A stretch of DNA of 22,503 nucleotides, taken from assembly GCA_021798095.1 (NCBI GenBank), contig JAJZYL010000004.1:1-22503 (forward strand), given 5' to 3'. Position numbers and translations under genes: made by a program. The notes beneath the pieces were generated by a model. The model was not told the origin of the DNA and did not search any database. It saw nothing but the letters and a program-made list of their open reading frames with translations. Numbering within the stretch: position 1 is the stretch's first letter; every line of letters starts with the position of its first letter. Source of the DNA: an archaeon (lineage in GTDB: Archaea; Thermoproteota; Nitrososphaeria; Conexivisphaerales; UBA164). Shown piece after piece: positions 1 to 7,740 of this stretch.

Positions 1-71
1 CTTTACGCATTATTTGCACTCATTCGGATTTGCGCATACAACTGACATGAAACTGAAGATGCCAAAATTAG

Positions 72-81
72 TATAAATATA
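72..81 (+). promoter_or_regulatory. Candidate TATA box upstream of the Rieske gene
   Basis: An AT-rich TATAAATATA stretch lies about 57 bases before the first ATG of the Rieske gene. Transcription from it would give a leader of roughly 30 bases. That leader would contain AGGTGGT (positions 117-123), a possible ribosome binding site. The stretch is nearly self-complementary, but no supported gene reads leftward from it inside the window. Confidence 0.4.
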
Positions 82-132
82 AGGCTTAAAAGGGATCGTA
101 AAAAGTCTTCTTTATTAGGTGGTATTAGTTAA

Positions 133-387
133 ATGGAAATGGAACGATTTTTATCAACGACCGGCCCGGCATTTAGGATCAAGGTTGATGGCCAAACTTA
201 TTCCTATCTTGATTACTGTCCTCATAAGAGTAGGGTGATTACGTCAGAAGGATTTCTGATAGTTGATGGGAGAATTAGGTGCCCATTTCATGGTGCTGAA
301 TTTGATATAAAAAGTGGCGAATTAAAGGTTCTTCCAGTTTCAAAGACGCCATGCCCGCCGAACTGCAGATTGATACCAGTGGTGTAA
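133..387 (+). CDS. Small Rieske-type [2Fe-2S] ferredoxin
   Basis: This is an 84-residue protein made almost entirely of a Rieske fold. The cluster ligands are visible as C29-P-H31 and C50-P-F-H53, the CxH and CxxH pair of the family. There is no signal peptide or membrane anchor, so it is probably a soluble cytoplasmic electron carrier or the detached ferredoxin component of an oxygenase or reductase. Members of this size usually serve an enzyme encoded elsewhere, and no oxygenase subunit is seen beside it. In many Rieske proteins Gly lies two residues after the first His; here the sequence is CPHKS. The start could be Met1 or Met3; Met1 follows an AGGTGG-like site by about ten bases. The redox partner is unknown. 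Confidence 0.85.
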   Translation: MEMERFLSTTGPAFRIKVDGQTYSYLDYCPHKSRVITSEGFLIVDGRIRCPFHGAEFDIKSGELKVLPVSKTPCPPNCRLIPVV

Positions 388-449
388 AACTTCACTATCC
401 TTGCAAATCGGCCGCTAACTATTTCTATTTCCAATCTTAATGGGAAGCT

Positions 450-791
450 ATGGCAATAGAGAAGTATTACGCTCAATTCTTTTCCCTGGAGGACCTCATA
501 AAGGATCTTGCGGCAATCACCAGTGGCGCTGGCCGTGGTATGGTTCTTGTTTTTTACAAGCTTGATAAAATGATCTATGTCGTTCACCCCTTGTATAATG
601 CAATAGGCATCCATTATTATATGGATGAGAAAGACGAATTCCCTGCAGGCGACTACGCGTATAACATAATAGACTCGACCATAAAGGCCATGAACGGAAA
701 GTCAGGGCTTAATCCAAACGAAATAGCTGCCGTAATAATAAAGCAAAAAAATAGCGAACTTGTGTCAGATGTCGAGTCTGATAAAATATGA
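450..791 (+). CDS. Uncharacterised 113-residue protein
   Basis: I do not recognise this protein. It is soluble-looking, with an amphipathic helical start (residues 1-22), a strongly hydrophobic beta-like stretch MVLVFYKLDKMIYVVHP around residues 31-47, and an acidic, lysine-containing tail. It has no signal peptide, transmembrane helix, Cys/His metal motif or nucleotide-binding loop. It follows the Rieske gene by 62 bases in the same direction and may be cotranscribed, because no good TATA box lies 25-28 bases before its ATG. It converges on the next gene with 22 bases between stops. Its composition looks like a real gene and the opposite-strand ORF here does not, so I favour this strand. Confidence 0.6.
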   Translation: MAIEKYYAQFFSLEDLIKDLAAITSGAGRGMVLVFYKLDKMIYVVHPLYNAIGIHYYMDEKDEFPAGDYAYNIIDSTIKAMNGKSGLNPNEIAAVIIKQKNSELVSDVESDKI

Positions 792-813
792 TTTAGTGAT
801 TTTCATCCTTTTC

Positions 814-1278
814 TCATAACCAATAATAGGGATCTATCTTCTTAGATTTCCTTATAAATAGGTCACTGTATGCGGCCTCATAATCGTTGGCAATAGTTTC
901 AATTCTCTTGAACAGTTCTCTCCCACCTGAAATCTTAAGAGGACTGTACAATCGCACTTCAGTGCCATCCCCCTTGATCGTAATTAACTTCCCGCTGACT
1001 ACCGCGCTGGAATCCACCAACTCCTTTCCCTTTTCAAGATTGGACGTAATGAGGAATGTGTAGACATACTTCTGACCGTCATCGCCTTCTAGCATGACTA
1101 TGGGCTCTACGCTGCCGGTTAAGGTGTAAATCTTCTTGATTACATCTCTATACTCTTGATCGGCTCTTGGCTCAGGCAACCTGGCCATACCAACGACCTT
1201 ATTTGACTTTAGCCTCTTGCTCAAATCATACAGGAGTTCCTCTGCACCGCTTTTCTCAACTATAACTTCGTTTATCAT
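814..1278 (-). CDS. Uncharacterised 154-residue protein
   Basis: I do not recognise this family. From the chosen start the protein begins MINEVIVEKSGAEELLYD. It has a mixed alpha/beta look, with a beta-rich middle (PIVMLEGDDGQKYVYTFLI, then a KLITIKGDGTEVRLYSPLKI segment) and a helical, aromatic end DPYYWL. There is no membrane segment or metal motif. The open frame extends upstream to 1356. I chose the ATG at 1276-1278 because a TATA-like TTTTTATAT on the minus strand (1302-1310) is centred 28 bases before it, which fits the leaderless pattern of this window. The extra 26 residues would then lie upstream of transcription. Confidence 0.65.
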   Translation of the reverse strand: MINEVIVEKSGAEELLYDLSKRLKSNKVVGMARLPEPRADQEYRDVIKKIYTLTGSVEPIVMLEGDDGQKYVYTFLITSNLEKGKELVDSSAVVSGKLITIKGDGTEVRLYSPLKISGGRELFKRIETIANDYEAAYSDLFIRKSKKIDPYYWL

Positions 1279-1301
1279 TCTTAAGCTGATTTGATTTGAC
1301 C

Positions 1302-1310
1302 ATATAAAAA
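1302..1310 (-). promoter_or_regulatory. TATA box, leaderless promoter
   Basis: The minus-strand sequence TTTTTATAT is centred about 28 bases before the ATG at 1278. Archaeal transcription starts about 25 bases after the TATA box, so the mRNA should begin at or next to that ATG. This is the main reason for shortening the gene at its 5' end. Confidence 0.55.
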
Positions 1311-1420
1311 TGTTTTTTAAATCTGAGCCGTAATTCGCAGATTTGCTAAGTGGCACTCATAAGGATCAGTAGATGCCTCATGATTTAATGCCCTAGAACG
1401 CACATTTACAGCGTACTATT

Positions 1421-1440
1421 TGCGTTTATATGCGTTTATA
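1421..1440. repeat. 10-bp tandem direct repeat over a stop codon
   Basis: TGCGTTTATA occurs twice in a row. On the minus strand this gives TATAAACGCA twice. The first copy encodes the last residues of the PEBP-like protein and the second supplies its TAA stop. This looks like a small slippage duplication. Confidence 0.7.
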
Positions 1441-1875
1441 CTTGGCCATAATTACTCCGCTATCTATGGTCTTTCCCCTTATCTTACTCCGCAGTAACAC
1501 GGCCGTTGTTTTCGGTGTAAACTCGATATCCTCACTGATGGCATACACATAAAAATAATACCTGTGCGCAGGGTGAGGCTTTGGGGGACAGGGCCCACCA
1601 TATCCTATCTTTCCAAAGTCGTTTATTCCCTGAAAGCCATATTCCGATTTATCGGACCCAGGTACCCCCTTGGGCAAGAACGTGTTATGTATGGCATAGA
1701 TAACCCAGTGTGTGAACGTGCCGTTGGGAGCGTCAGGGTCCTCCATTATCAAGGCATAGCTCTTGGCTCCAGGTACAGCGTCCCACTCAAGCCGCGGAGA
1801 CACATCCTTTCCATCGCAGGTGAGTTCTATAGGAATTGATCCTTGATCCCTAAATTCGGGACTTCTAACCCTCAT
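1426..1875 (-). CDS. PEBP-family protein (YbhB/YbcL/Raf kinase inhibitor-like)
   Basis: This is a 149-residue, full-length member of the phosphatidylethanolamine-binding protein family. The family signatures are clear: EDPDAPNGTFTHWVIYAI (residues 46-63) and the second ligand-pocket motif GGPCPPK followed by HRYYFYVYA. Bacterial and archaeal members are small soluble proteins with an anion or phosphate-binding pocket; their substrate is generally unknown, and some inhibit proteases or kinases in eukaryotes. There is no signal peptide, so it should be cytoplasmic. The ATG is preceded at about 24 bases by a strong AT-rich box, so a leaderless mRNA is likely. It is a single-gene unit, and its neighbours give no functional clue. 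Confidence 0.9.
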   Translation of the reverse strand: MRVRSPEFRDQGSIPIELTCDGKDVSPRLEWDAVPGAKSYALIMEDPDAPNGTFTHWVIYAIHNTFLPKGVPGSDKSEYGFQGINDFGKIGYGGPCPPKPHPAHRYYFYVYAISEDIEFTPKTTAVLLRSKIRGKTIDSGVIMAKYKRI

Positions 1876-1891
1876 TTTGATCGATTTAACC

Positions 1892-1904
1892 TTTTATATA
1901 ATAT
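1892..1904 (-). promoter_or_regulatory. TATA box of the PEBP gene
   Basis: The minus-strand sequence ATATTATATAAAA is centred about 24 bases before the ATG at 1875. A second AT-rich run (1907-1920) lies just upstream. The spacing predicts transcription starting at the initiation codon. Confidence 0.55.
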
Positions 1905-1966
1905 GCTTTATATACTTTTAAAGGAGTACTGCGCCTAATGAAGTGTAGATTCACCAGAATTTTGGA

Positions 1967-4900
1967 TTAGCCAAAAAAATCTTCGATTCTCGATGAACCT
2001 ATTATCTGATCAAAGTTGTACCCTAAAGCATCGAGCAGCTGTTCAAACGTACTTTCAAGGAACTCGACGTATTTGCCGGTATCTATATCTTCCTTCTTCG
2101 TCAGAGATAGTGGCTTTACTCCCGACGGGGTCACAGTCTTTATATATGAAATGACATCGCCGGCCTTGATTTCACTGCCATTTTCGATGAGCAGTTGAGC
2201 CGCCTTGACGTGCTGCGGCGTGCTTACTGTATACTTGTCAACGGGCTTGTTGAGCATGACCTTAAAGGCTAACTTTTCAAGTGGCACCTTCCTTTCATTT
2301 ATCATCAAATATGCTTCACGTATCTTCTTCCTTATTTCTTCCTTTGCTTCAACAAAATCACCCTCCGTCTTGACCTTCCCAAGCGTATCCAGTACGCTAT
2401 AGAAGGCCTCTTTGATGTAATCTGGAGTATGAGATTTCTTCCCGGAAAGTCCCTTGACTTCCACGGAACCATCTTCATAAACACCCAAATAGTTCTTTTT
2501 CCTCTGACTGAACGCCACAAACCTGTACCTTTTGTCTATCTCCAGATCTATTTCGAGCTTTTCCTTGGCCCATCTTTCCATTTCCTTGATTTGCGTAGCA
2601 GAAGCATTTTTTAGAAAGAGGCTGTCAGTATTGTGGACTAGCACGGAGTTCGCGAAGAAGCGGTGATTTCCTTCCACTTCTAGATCATAGACGTAGCCTT
2701 GATAGCCAACCAGCTTTTCGATACTTGACGCGTGCGCCAAATGATAGCCTGTGGATAAGATGCTGATCTTTGTTCCACTGCCAGCATTAACTTCGTTCAT
2801 ATTGTTCGATCTTGTTATAAGCAACGTCTCTTTCTTGATGTCGAGCGGCCTGATAGGTGAAAATTGCGGACTGTCAGACTCCGAAAGTGAAATGAGCGAA
2901 TGATCCTCTGTAACGTCTATGTTATGGCCATCCACCCGTATTCTGTACATGTCTTTAGCGGTTCGGTGGCGCATTATACTGACGACCTTCGCAAACGTCA
3001 CCATTTTATTTTGATCCAGTGATTCTACAAAGAGATGTTCGGGAAGATAATACTCCTTTCCACCATCACCGATTATATCGACCCTCTTAAACAGGTCCTC
3101 GACCTTCATCTTTCGTTCAACAGGTGGCGAGGGTGCAACACCGGATTGCACGCCTTCAGTTGCTACTACTACAATTGAGTCACAGGCTATGCTATCGCCG
3201 TATATCACCTCGCTCCCCAGTTCCTGAGCCTTTGTTATAGCGCTCTGTATGGAATATCTCCCCAACGCAGTAGTCGAATCGGCTACCGGCAAACTGTAGA
3301 AGGGGAAGCTTTCGAACCCCATCACCCCATATGACGCATTGAGTATAACCTTTAGCGATTGAGATATGACGTTGTAAAATTGCTTTTGTTCCTTGTTTAC
3401 AGCTATCCTTGCAAGGGATTTAAAATAGTTCACCCTTATATCTCTCAAGGAACCTATCAAGAGAGAAATCATACCCTTGTTTATTTTGCAGACCCATAGA
3501 TTTGTATTAGGAAGTATGTTATCCCTGCACTCTGGGTGTGGACACTTTACAGTTTCATAACTTAGGTTATAGACCTTAATGATGCTAGGATACAGGGAGG
3601 CAAAGTCAAGAACTACCACCTGGAAGTGAACCCCGGGTTTCGGCTCTACAACGAATCCCCCTTGATATTTCTTGCCCTTGATTATCGCCGTGGAGCCAGC
3701 ATTTCCTTTGGCGGCTATTTCTTCCCTCTTGGGGACCAGCGCTTTCCTAGCTCTGTGCTCGAAGATAAGCATGCTCCTGATCCAATTGGAAACGCTTAGC
3801 CTGGATGTATCTTCGATCGGCATCTTAGCGACCCTTGATATGGTCATCAAAAGCTTGAACAATAGATCATCGTTGAAAGTAGTCAGCCCCAAGGTTATGT
3901 TTGAATCCTGCAAATTGTATATGGCTAGCTTTGTAGTCGTCATGGTATTTATGCTGTCTACAACCGGTTCCTTTCCTTCGCCTAGGATGGCCTGGCTAAT
4001 AGCGTCAAGCGTGTGCTCAGAATACTTGTTGGAAAAGGCGTAACCTTGAATCGATCTATTTATGAAGGTTTTATACAGGTCAACATGTATTCCGTGTTTA
4101 AGTGATGCGACCTCCTTCCCTATGCTGATCGGAATAGCTTCCTTAGGTACATTCAGATTCTGCGCTCGATGATACAGATACGGAAGATCAAAGCCGTCAC
4201 CGTTGAATGTTACTATTACCGGATATTCAAGCATCTTTTTGAAGAAGTCGAGCAGCAGCTGGAGTTCATCATCATAGTAAATGAGATCTGCCCCTTCCGG
4301 TAGCTTGTCATCGCCGGGTTCCACATCTGTCCTCCTAAGTACGAAGGCCTTTCGCTGGCCATCATTTCCCACAACGGAGATGCTTATAATGGGCTGTTCT
4401 GCCTTTTCGGGATCAGGTAATCTATTTTCGGCCTCAGCAAATACTTCAATGTCTATCGCGGCCCTTTTTATATAGGGGAACGGTTGGGCAAGAATGAATG
4501 CCCAGTCCCTCGTGTACTTGGCCATAGACGCGTCCTGCGAGCCTATCACCCCCTGTAAAACGGATGACATATCTTCCGTGTAGCTGATCGTTGACTTACT
4601 TATGACGCCCTTTTCTAGGTCATAATATGTACAGGCAATAAGCCCCAGATCATAGAGGTAATTTTCATAATATTTGATATCGGCCTCATAGCAGTCCTCG
4701 ATATTCCTTATGCTGTTGGGTGAACCGCCGATGGCTAACGGGTCTGAAGTGATTATCTTTGATACCTCGATCTTCTGGTCGCTTATAGGCTCGAGTTTCT
4801 CCTCCTTCCTTATGGCAATTACATCCGGCCTTTTTAGTAGTTGCTGAAGCTCAGATGGCGTCTTTTTGCTATAACAATAGGGCCTATGGCCTGAATTATC

Positions 4901-5065
4901 ATAATAATAACAGATGGACTGCGAAACAGTATCCAAGAATTTAAGGTAGGCCAGCTTCTTGTCTCCATCATAACCCGCTCCTAACAGGAAGCCCCCTTTA
5001 AGATCCGTTATCCCCTTTGACTGTTCACTTATCTTCTGAGTGAGAAAAGCGATAGGGGCCGACAT
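1967..5065 (-). CDS. polB: Family-B DNA polymerase with an in-frame mini-intein
   Basis: This is a replicative or repair family-B DNA polymerase precursor of 1032 residues; removing the 188-residue intein leaves 844. Exonuclease motifs are present: DIEV (205-208), VTFNGDGFDLP (285-295) and YNLQD (383-387). Polymerase motif A is DFASLYPSI (487-495). Motif B is KVILNASYG (572-580). Motif C is YGD (622-624) joined after splicing to TDSLF (813-817). The later KKNY motif is at 856-859. A putative archaeal zinc-knuckle segment CPHPEC is at 508-513. The C terminus SRIEDFFG looks like a sliding-clamp (PCNA) binding box with Ser at the usual Gln position. A TATA-like box lies about 25 bases before the ATG, so the mRNA is probably leaderless. 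The YGDTDS motif and proofreading domain suggest the main B-family enzyme rather than an inactivated paralogue. Confidence 0.95.
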   Translation of the reverse strand: MSAPIAFLTQKISEQSKGITDLKGGFLLGAGYDGDKKLAYLKFLDTVSQSICYYYDNSGHRPYCYSKKTPSELQQLLKRPDVIAIRKEEKLEPISDQKIEVSKIITSDPLAIGGSPNSIRNIEDCYEADIKYYENYLYDLGLIACTYYDLEKGVISKSTISYTEDMSSVLQGVIGSQDASMAKYTRDWAFILAQPFPYIKRAAIDIEVFAEAENRLPDPEKAEQPIISISVVGNDGQRKAFVLRRTDVEPGDDKLPEGADLIYYDDELQLLLDFFKKMLEYPVIVTFNGDGFDLPYLYHRAQNLNVPKEAIPISIGKEVASLKHGIHVDLYKTFINRSIQGYAFSNKYSEHTLDAISQAILGEGKEPVVDSINTMTTTKLAIYNLQDSNITLGLTTFNDDLLFKLLMTISRVAKMPIEDTSRLSVSNWIRSMLIFEHRARKALVPKREEIAAKGNAGSTAIIKGKKYQGGFVVEPKPGVHFQVVVLDFASLYPSIIKVYNLSYETVKCPHPECRDNILPNTNLWVCKINKGMISLLIGSLRDIRVNYFKSLARIAVNKEQKQFYNVISQSLKVILNASYGVMGFESFPFYSLPVADSTTALGRYSIQSAITKAQELGSEVIYGDSIACDSIVVVATEGVQSGVAPSPPVERKMKVEDLFKRVDIIGDGGKEYYLPEHLFVESLDQNKMVTFAKVVSIMRHRTAKDMYRIRVDGHNIDVTEDHSLISLSESDSPQFSPIRPLDIKKETLLITRSNNMNEVNAGSGTKISILSTGYHLAHASSIEKLVGYQGYVYDLEVEGNHRFFANSVLVHNTDSLFLKNASATQIKEMERWAKEKLEIDLEIDKRYRFVAFSQRKKNYLGVYEDGSVEVKGLSGKKSHTPDYIKEAFYSVLDTLGKVKTEGDFVEAKEEIRKKIREAYLMINERKVPLEKLAFKVMLNKPVDKYTVSTPQHVKAAQLLIENGSEIKAGDVISYIKTVTPSGVKPLSLTKKEDIDTGKYVEFLESTFEQLLDALGYNFDQIIGSSRIEDFFG
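2630..3193 (-). other. Mini-intein inside DNA polymerase motif C
   Basis: This is a 188-residue protein-splicing element, polymerase residues 625-812, inserted between the Asp and Thr of YGD|TDS. Block A begins SIACDSIVVV, with Ser1 as the first nucleophile. Block B contains TEDHS, the T-x-x-H motif (residues 719-722). Block F is VYDLEVEGNHRFFAN and block G ends VLVHN, giving the penultimate His and terminal Asn. The first extein residue is Thr. Only about 75 residues separate blocks B and F, and no LAGLIDADG or HNH endonuclease is visible, so it can probably splice but not home. The site is the known motif-C intein site of archaeal B-family polymerases. Splicing should be essential, because the intein splits the catalytic aspartates. 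Confidence 0.95.
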
Positions 5066-5086
5066 GAGCCTTCTACTATTACGACA

Positions 5087-5093
5087 TTTTTAA
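5087..5093 (-). promoter_or_regulatory. TATA box of polB
   Basis: Minus-strand GAGTTAAAAATG contains TTAAAAA centred about 25 bases before the polB ATG, predicting a leaderless transcript. It shares the 140-base divergent spacer with the promoter of the flavoprotein gene. Confidence 0.5.
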
Positions 5094-5173
5094 CTCTATC
5101 TATCCGAACAATTCCCAGTTAATGAAATATTTTACTAGGGAGCCGCTTCCCACAGCCAAGACATCTATTGATA

Positions 5174-5185
5174 AAGTATTTTAAG
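5174..5185 (+). promoter_or_regulatory. TATA-like box of the flavoprotein gene
   Basis: AAGTATTTTAAG is centred about 27 bases before the ATG at 5207. It lies inside the upstream extension of the open frame, which argues that the TTG at 5168 is not the true start. Confidence 0.45.
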
Positions 5186-5206
5186 CCCGCAGGGGCTGTA
5201 CCGTAC

Positions 5207-6541
5207 ATGAAATCATATACCGTTATAGGGGGGGGAGCCGCAGGCATGAGCGCGGCTTCAAGGATAAGAAAACGCGATCCTGATTCTTCGATAAACGTAT
5301 TTGAAGAATCCGGCTATGTATCCTATGGCCCATGCGGCATACCTTATTTTATACAGGGGTTAGTGAACGAAGCGGAGGACCTGGTCACCTATACTCCTGA
5401 ATTCTTCAAGAAGAACAGGAGGATAGATGTATCCGTCAAGTCAAAGGTGCTTGGTATTGATGCTGGCGCTAAATCCATAAGGGCTCTGACGAATGGCAAG
5501 GAGATTACACTTAACTATGACATACTCGTCCTTGCTACCGGTTCATCACCATTTATACCTGAAAGGGAATGGCTGGAAGCCGGGCAAGTATTTACCGTTA
5601 GATATATCGAGGATGCCATAACCATCAAGAAACGGTTAGCTGATTCCAAAAACATAGGAATAGTGGGAGGCGGATATATAGGCATTGAAATGGCTGAAGG
5701 CTTCAGCGCCTTAGGCAAGAAGGTCACTATAATGGAGGCTATGCCCCAGATCATGCCCAATATGGATGCTGATACAGCGGCTCTGGTCGAAAAGGCGGTC
5801 ATTGATAAAGGGGTCAAGATAGAGAAGGGGTTAGCTGTAAAAGGTATATATAAGGGAAAAGATCGTCCCGGCGTAATCGTTGAAACCGATGGCGGGCGTT
5901 CATTTTTTGACGGCGTGATCCTTTCCATGGGAGTTAAGCCCAATACCGACCTTGCACGTACGGCTGGCCTTAAGCTTGGAAGCACAAAGGCGATAGCCGT
6001 TGATGATCACATGCTCACTTCAGATCCCTCCATATTCGCTGCTGGGGATAACGTGGAGATCAGGAGCTTGATAACCGGGGGACCAGTATATGTCCCGCTC
6101 GCGCCCGAGGCTAATAAGGAGGGATATGTAGCTGGAACGAATGCTACGGGTGGGAATTTGGCTTTCCCCGGAACAGTGGGCTCCTCCATAACCAAGTTCT
6201 ATGATATGGAGATAGGCGGTGTAGGGCTTACCGAAAAGGCCGCCAGAGCCGCAGGCATGAACGTACGATCGGTTACCATTGAAGGGGAAAATATGGCAGG
6301 ATACTATCCGGGTGGAAGTGAAATAAAAATCAAATTGGTATACTTAGCTGAATCAAAGGTCATTGTGGGAGCTCAGGCGCTTGGGCGTGGAGCGTGGGGA
6401 AGGATCAGCGCATTGAGCGTGGCCATTCAGGCTAAATTCAACCTAAATGACCTCTTTTTCTCTGGAATTCCTTATGCACCACCATTTTCTCCTGTTTGGG
6501 ATTCGGTCATAATAGCTGCGAGAGTAGGTAAAGAAAGCTAA
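5207..6541 (+). CDS. CoA-disulfide reductase / NAD(P)H oxidase family flavoprotein
   Basis: This is a class III pyridine nucleotide-disulfide oxidoreductase of 444 residues, the usual length for CoA-disulfide reductases. It has an N-terminal FAD-binding motif VIGGGAAGMSAA (6-17), the redox cysteine in SYGPCGIPY (Cys43), a second Rossmann motif GIVGGGYIGIE for NAD(P)H (151-161), an FAD ribityl-binding FAAGD motif and a C-terminal dimerisation domain. Related enzymes use NAD(P)H to reduce CoA disulfide, polysulfide or oxygen through the single cysteine; the exact substrate cannot be read from sequence. The frame opens at a TTG (5168), but I chose the ATG 39 bases downstream. The FAD motif starts right after it, as in the family, and a TATA-like box sits 27 bases before it. 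The gene diverges from polB. Confidence 0.9.
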   Translation: MKSYTVIGGGAAGMSAASRIRKRDPDSSINVFEESGYVSYGPCGIPYFIQGLVNEAEDLVTYTPEFFKKNRRIDVSVKSKVLGIDAGAKSIRALTNGKEITLNYDILVLATGSSPFIPEREWLEAGQVFTVRYIEDAITIKKRLADSKNIGIVGGGYIGIEMAEGFSALGKKVTIMEAMPQIMPNMDADTAALVEKAVIDKGVKIEKGLAVKGIYKGKDRPGVIVETDGGRSFFDGVILSMGVKPNTDLARTAGLKLGSTKAIAVDDHMLTSDPSIFAAGDNVEIRSLITGGPVYVPLAPEANKEGYVAGTNATGGNLAFPGTVGSSITKFYDMEIGGVGLTEKAARAAGMNVRSVTIEGENMAGYYPGGSEIKIKLVYLAESKVIVGAQALGRGAWGRISALSVAIQAKFNLNDLFFSGIPYAPPFSPVWDSVIIAARVGKES

Positions 6542-6566
6542 TTTTACCGTCCAACAATAGGGGATG

Positions 6567-7121
6567 TTACTTTTCCTTTGGTGCCATCGGTTTCTCTGTC
6601 TCCCTCTTTCTCTGTCCCATTTCTTCGTTTATCTGATTTATCTTCCACTCGATCGCCTTGATCAATTCTGAGTTATCGTATGGTGTAAGCGTATTGCCAC
6701 ATTCTGTGCACTTAAAGAGATCCATCATTGACTCTTCAAACGTTCTCTTCTTGCAGGTAGGCGTGCCGCAATAATAAAAACTGTTTGATTTTTCATATTC
6801 CAGCCTTTCGGTCAGCTTCTGAAGCACTGTTCTCCTCTCCCTCATCAGGAATGTATCCACTGCATCAGATTGCGCCTTCCATCTATATACGTACCAGCCC
6901 TTTTTAGGGTCCTTAAACCTTATACCTATTATAAGTGACCTTTCAAAGAGCGCATAGAGCACCCTCCTCACTATATTTATTTTAAGACCGGTTGCGCTCG
7001 CTATTTCCTCATCGGTAGCATCTACATTATTAAGAAGGGCTCGAGCGACGCGTACATATTCCTCTCCTCCCAACATGCCAGCGGCTTTGACGAAGGAGTC
7101 CTCATATTCCAGCTTAACCAT
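6567..7121 (-). CDS. tfe: Transcription initiation factor TFE, alpha subunit
   Basis: TFE, the archaeal counterpart of TFIIE-alpha, helps open the promoter together with TBP, TFB and RNA polymerase. This copy has 184 residues. Residues 1-90 form the extended winged helix, including TGLKINIVRRVLYALFERSL. A charged helical linker follows (92-115). The zinc ribbon has C118-x4-C123 and C138-x2-C141. A basic, proline-containing tail ends the protein. All four zinc ligands are intact. A TTTAAA box about 27 bases before the ATG predicts a leaderless mRNA. The gene stands alone, convergent with the flavoprotein gene. Confidence 0.93.
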   Translation of the reverse strand: MVKLEYEDSFVKAAGMLGGEEYVRVARALLNNVDATDEEIASATGLKINIVRRVLYALFERSLIIGIRFKDPKKGWYVYRWKAQSDAVDTFLMRERRTVLQKLTERLEYEKSNSFYYCGTPTCKKRTFEESMMDLFKCTECGNTLTPYDNSELIKAIEWKINQINEEMGQRKRETEKPMAPKEK

Positions 7122-7145
7122 TTATTTAAATGTATAATCGATCCC

Positions 7146-7151
7146 TTTAAA
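7146..7151 (-). promoter_or_regulatory. TATA box of tfe
   Basis: TTTAAA within minus-strand GGTTTAAAGGG is centred about 27 bases before the tfe ATG, the spacing seen for other first genes of the window. Confidence 0.5.
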
Positions 7152-7200
7152 CCTTTCGACACATTGAATTGTGTACTTCTTCCGGAAAAAGTTTCTCCAT

Positions 7201-7277
7201 GTGACATCCTCTCACGCTTAAGCTCTTGAGCTTCCCATGTCGCTATCCCCCCTGAGGGTTCGTCGGCGGCATGGGAA
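7201..7277 (-). mobile_element. Solo IS605/IS1341-like right end (TnpB guide-RNA-like remnant)
   Basis: On the minus strand this 77-base block starts TTCCCATG and is closed by CATGGGAA, a perfect 8-bp inverted repeat (7270-7277 with 7232-7239) around a C/G-rich loop. A tight hairpin AAGCT-CAAG-AGCTT (7220-7233) follows. The block ends GTGAGAGGATGTCAC at 7215-7201. A short hairpin followed by GAGGATGTCAC is, to my recollection, typical of the right end of archaeal IS200/IS605/IS1341 elements, where it forms the 3' part of the TnpB guide RNA. No tnpA or tnpB is beside it, so this would be a decayed copy, a non-autonomous element or an independent structured RNA. The family assignment is from memory and not searched. 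Confidence 0.5.
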
Positions 7278-7367
7278 CTTGGCGTAAGAGATATTCATTA
7301 TTAAACACGACATTAAATCGATTTTTTAGAAATAGTTAAATGGAACTGACCATGGCTTTATTCGTAA

Positions 7368-7727
7368 ATGAAACCCAACTTCATTATCGGGACGTTTCAT
7401 ATTGTAATTTCTGTAGCTTACCTCGTCATGTTCATCTTTTCCATTGGCTTGGCCTCTCCTTATCTAAGCTTGGCCTTTTTCATTTTCATATTAGCCGTTG
7501 GAACCCTTTATCTATTGGACCTTGGCCCTCGTATGGTGTCCTATTTTTTAAATGCCATTTCAGTAATATATTTGCTAGCAGGTATTATATTCCTTGGAAA
7601 CTATTTACTTTACGTTATATTTTTACTTGAAGTGGTTACAATATCCCTTCTAGTTTATTTTGAAAGGAAAATAATTAAGAGCAAGGGGGCTAAATCATCA
7701 CCTATGGACCTTCCTGTGTATGGTTAA
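7368..7727 (+). CDS. Small polytopic membrane protein
   Basis: This 119-residue protein consists mostly of hydrophobic helices: about residues 5-28, 31-50, 57-76 and 78-97, giving probably four membrane spans. A basic segment ERKIIKSKGAK and a short polar tail follow. I do not recognise the family; it has no catalytic motif, metal ligands or transporter signature. The ATG at 7368 is preferred over a different frame starting at 7340, because this frame gives clean transmembrane periodicity and continues to 7727. A weak AT-rich box (GTTAAATGG) lies about 30 bases upstream. It converges on the dehydrogenase gene with a 13-base gap. Confidence 0.7.
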   Translation: MKPNFIIGTFHIVISVAYLVMFIFSIGLASPYLSLAFFIFILAVGTLYLLDLGPRMVSYFLNAISVIYLLAGIIFLGNYLLYVIFLLEVVTISLLVYFERKIIKSKGAKSSPMDLPVYG

Positions 7728-7740
7728 TGGCTTCACACGC

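Noticed and set aside
1..60. A minus-strand gene starting near position 48 from the AT-rich box at 72-81
   Set aside because: The frame from that ATG stops after 12 codons, so no gene can be supported.
288..614. Minus-strand ORF of 108 codons
   Set aside because: It overlaps both the Rieske gene, whose cluster motifs are certain, and the following gene, and has no promoter or recognisable motif.
2630..3193. Homing endonuclease inside the intein
   Set aside because: No LAGLIDADG, HNH or GIY-YIG motif, and the space between blocks B and F is too short.
7340..7630. Plus-strand ORF of 96 codons
   Set aside because: It is an alternative frame over the membrane protein starting at 7368, whose helix pattern and longer frame are more convincing.
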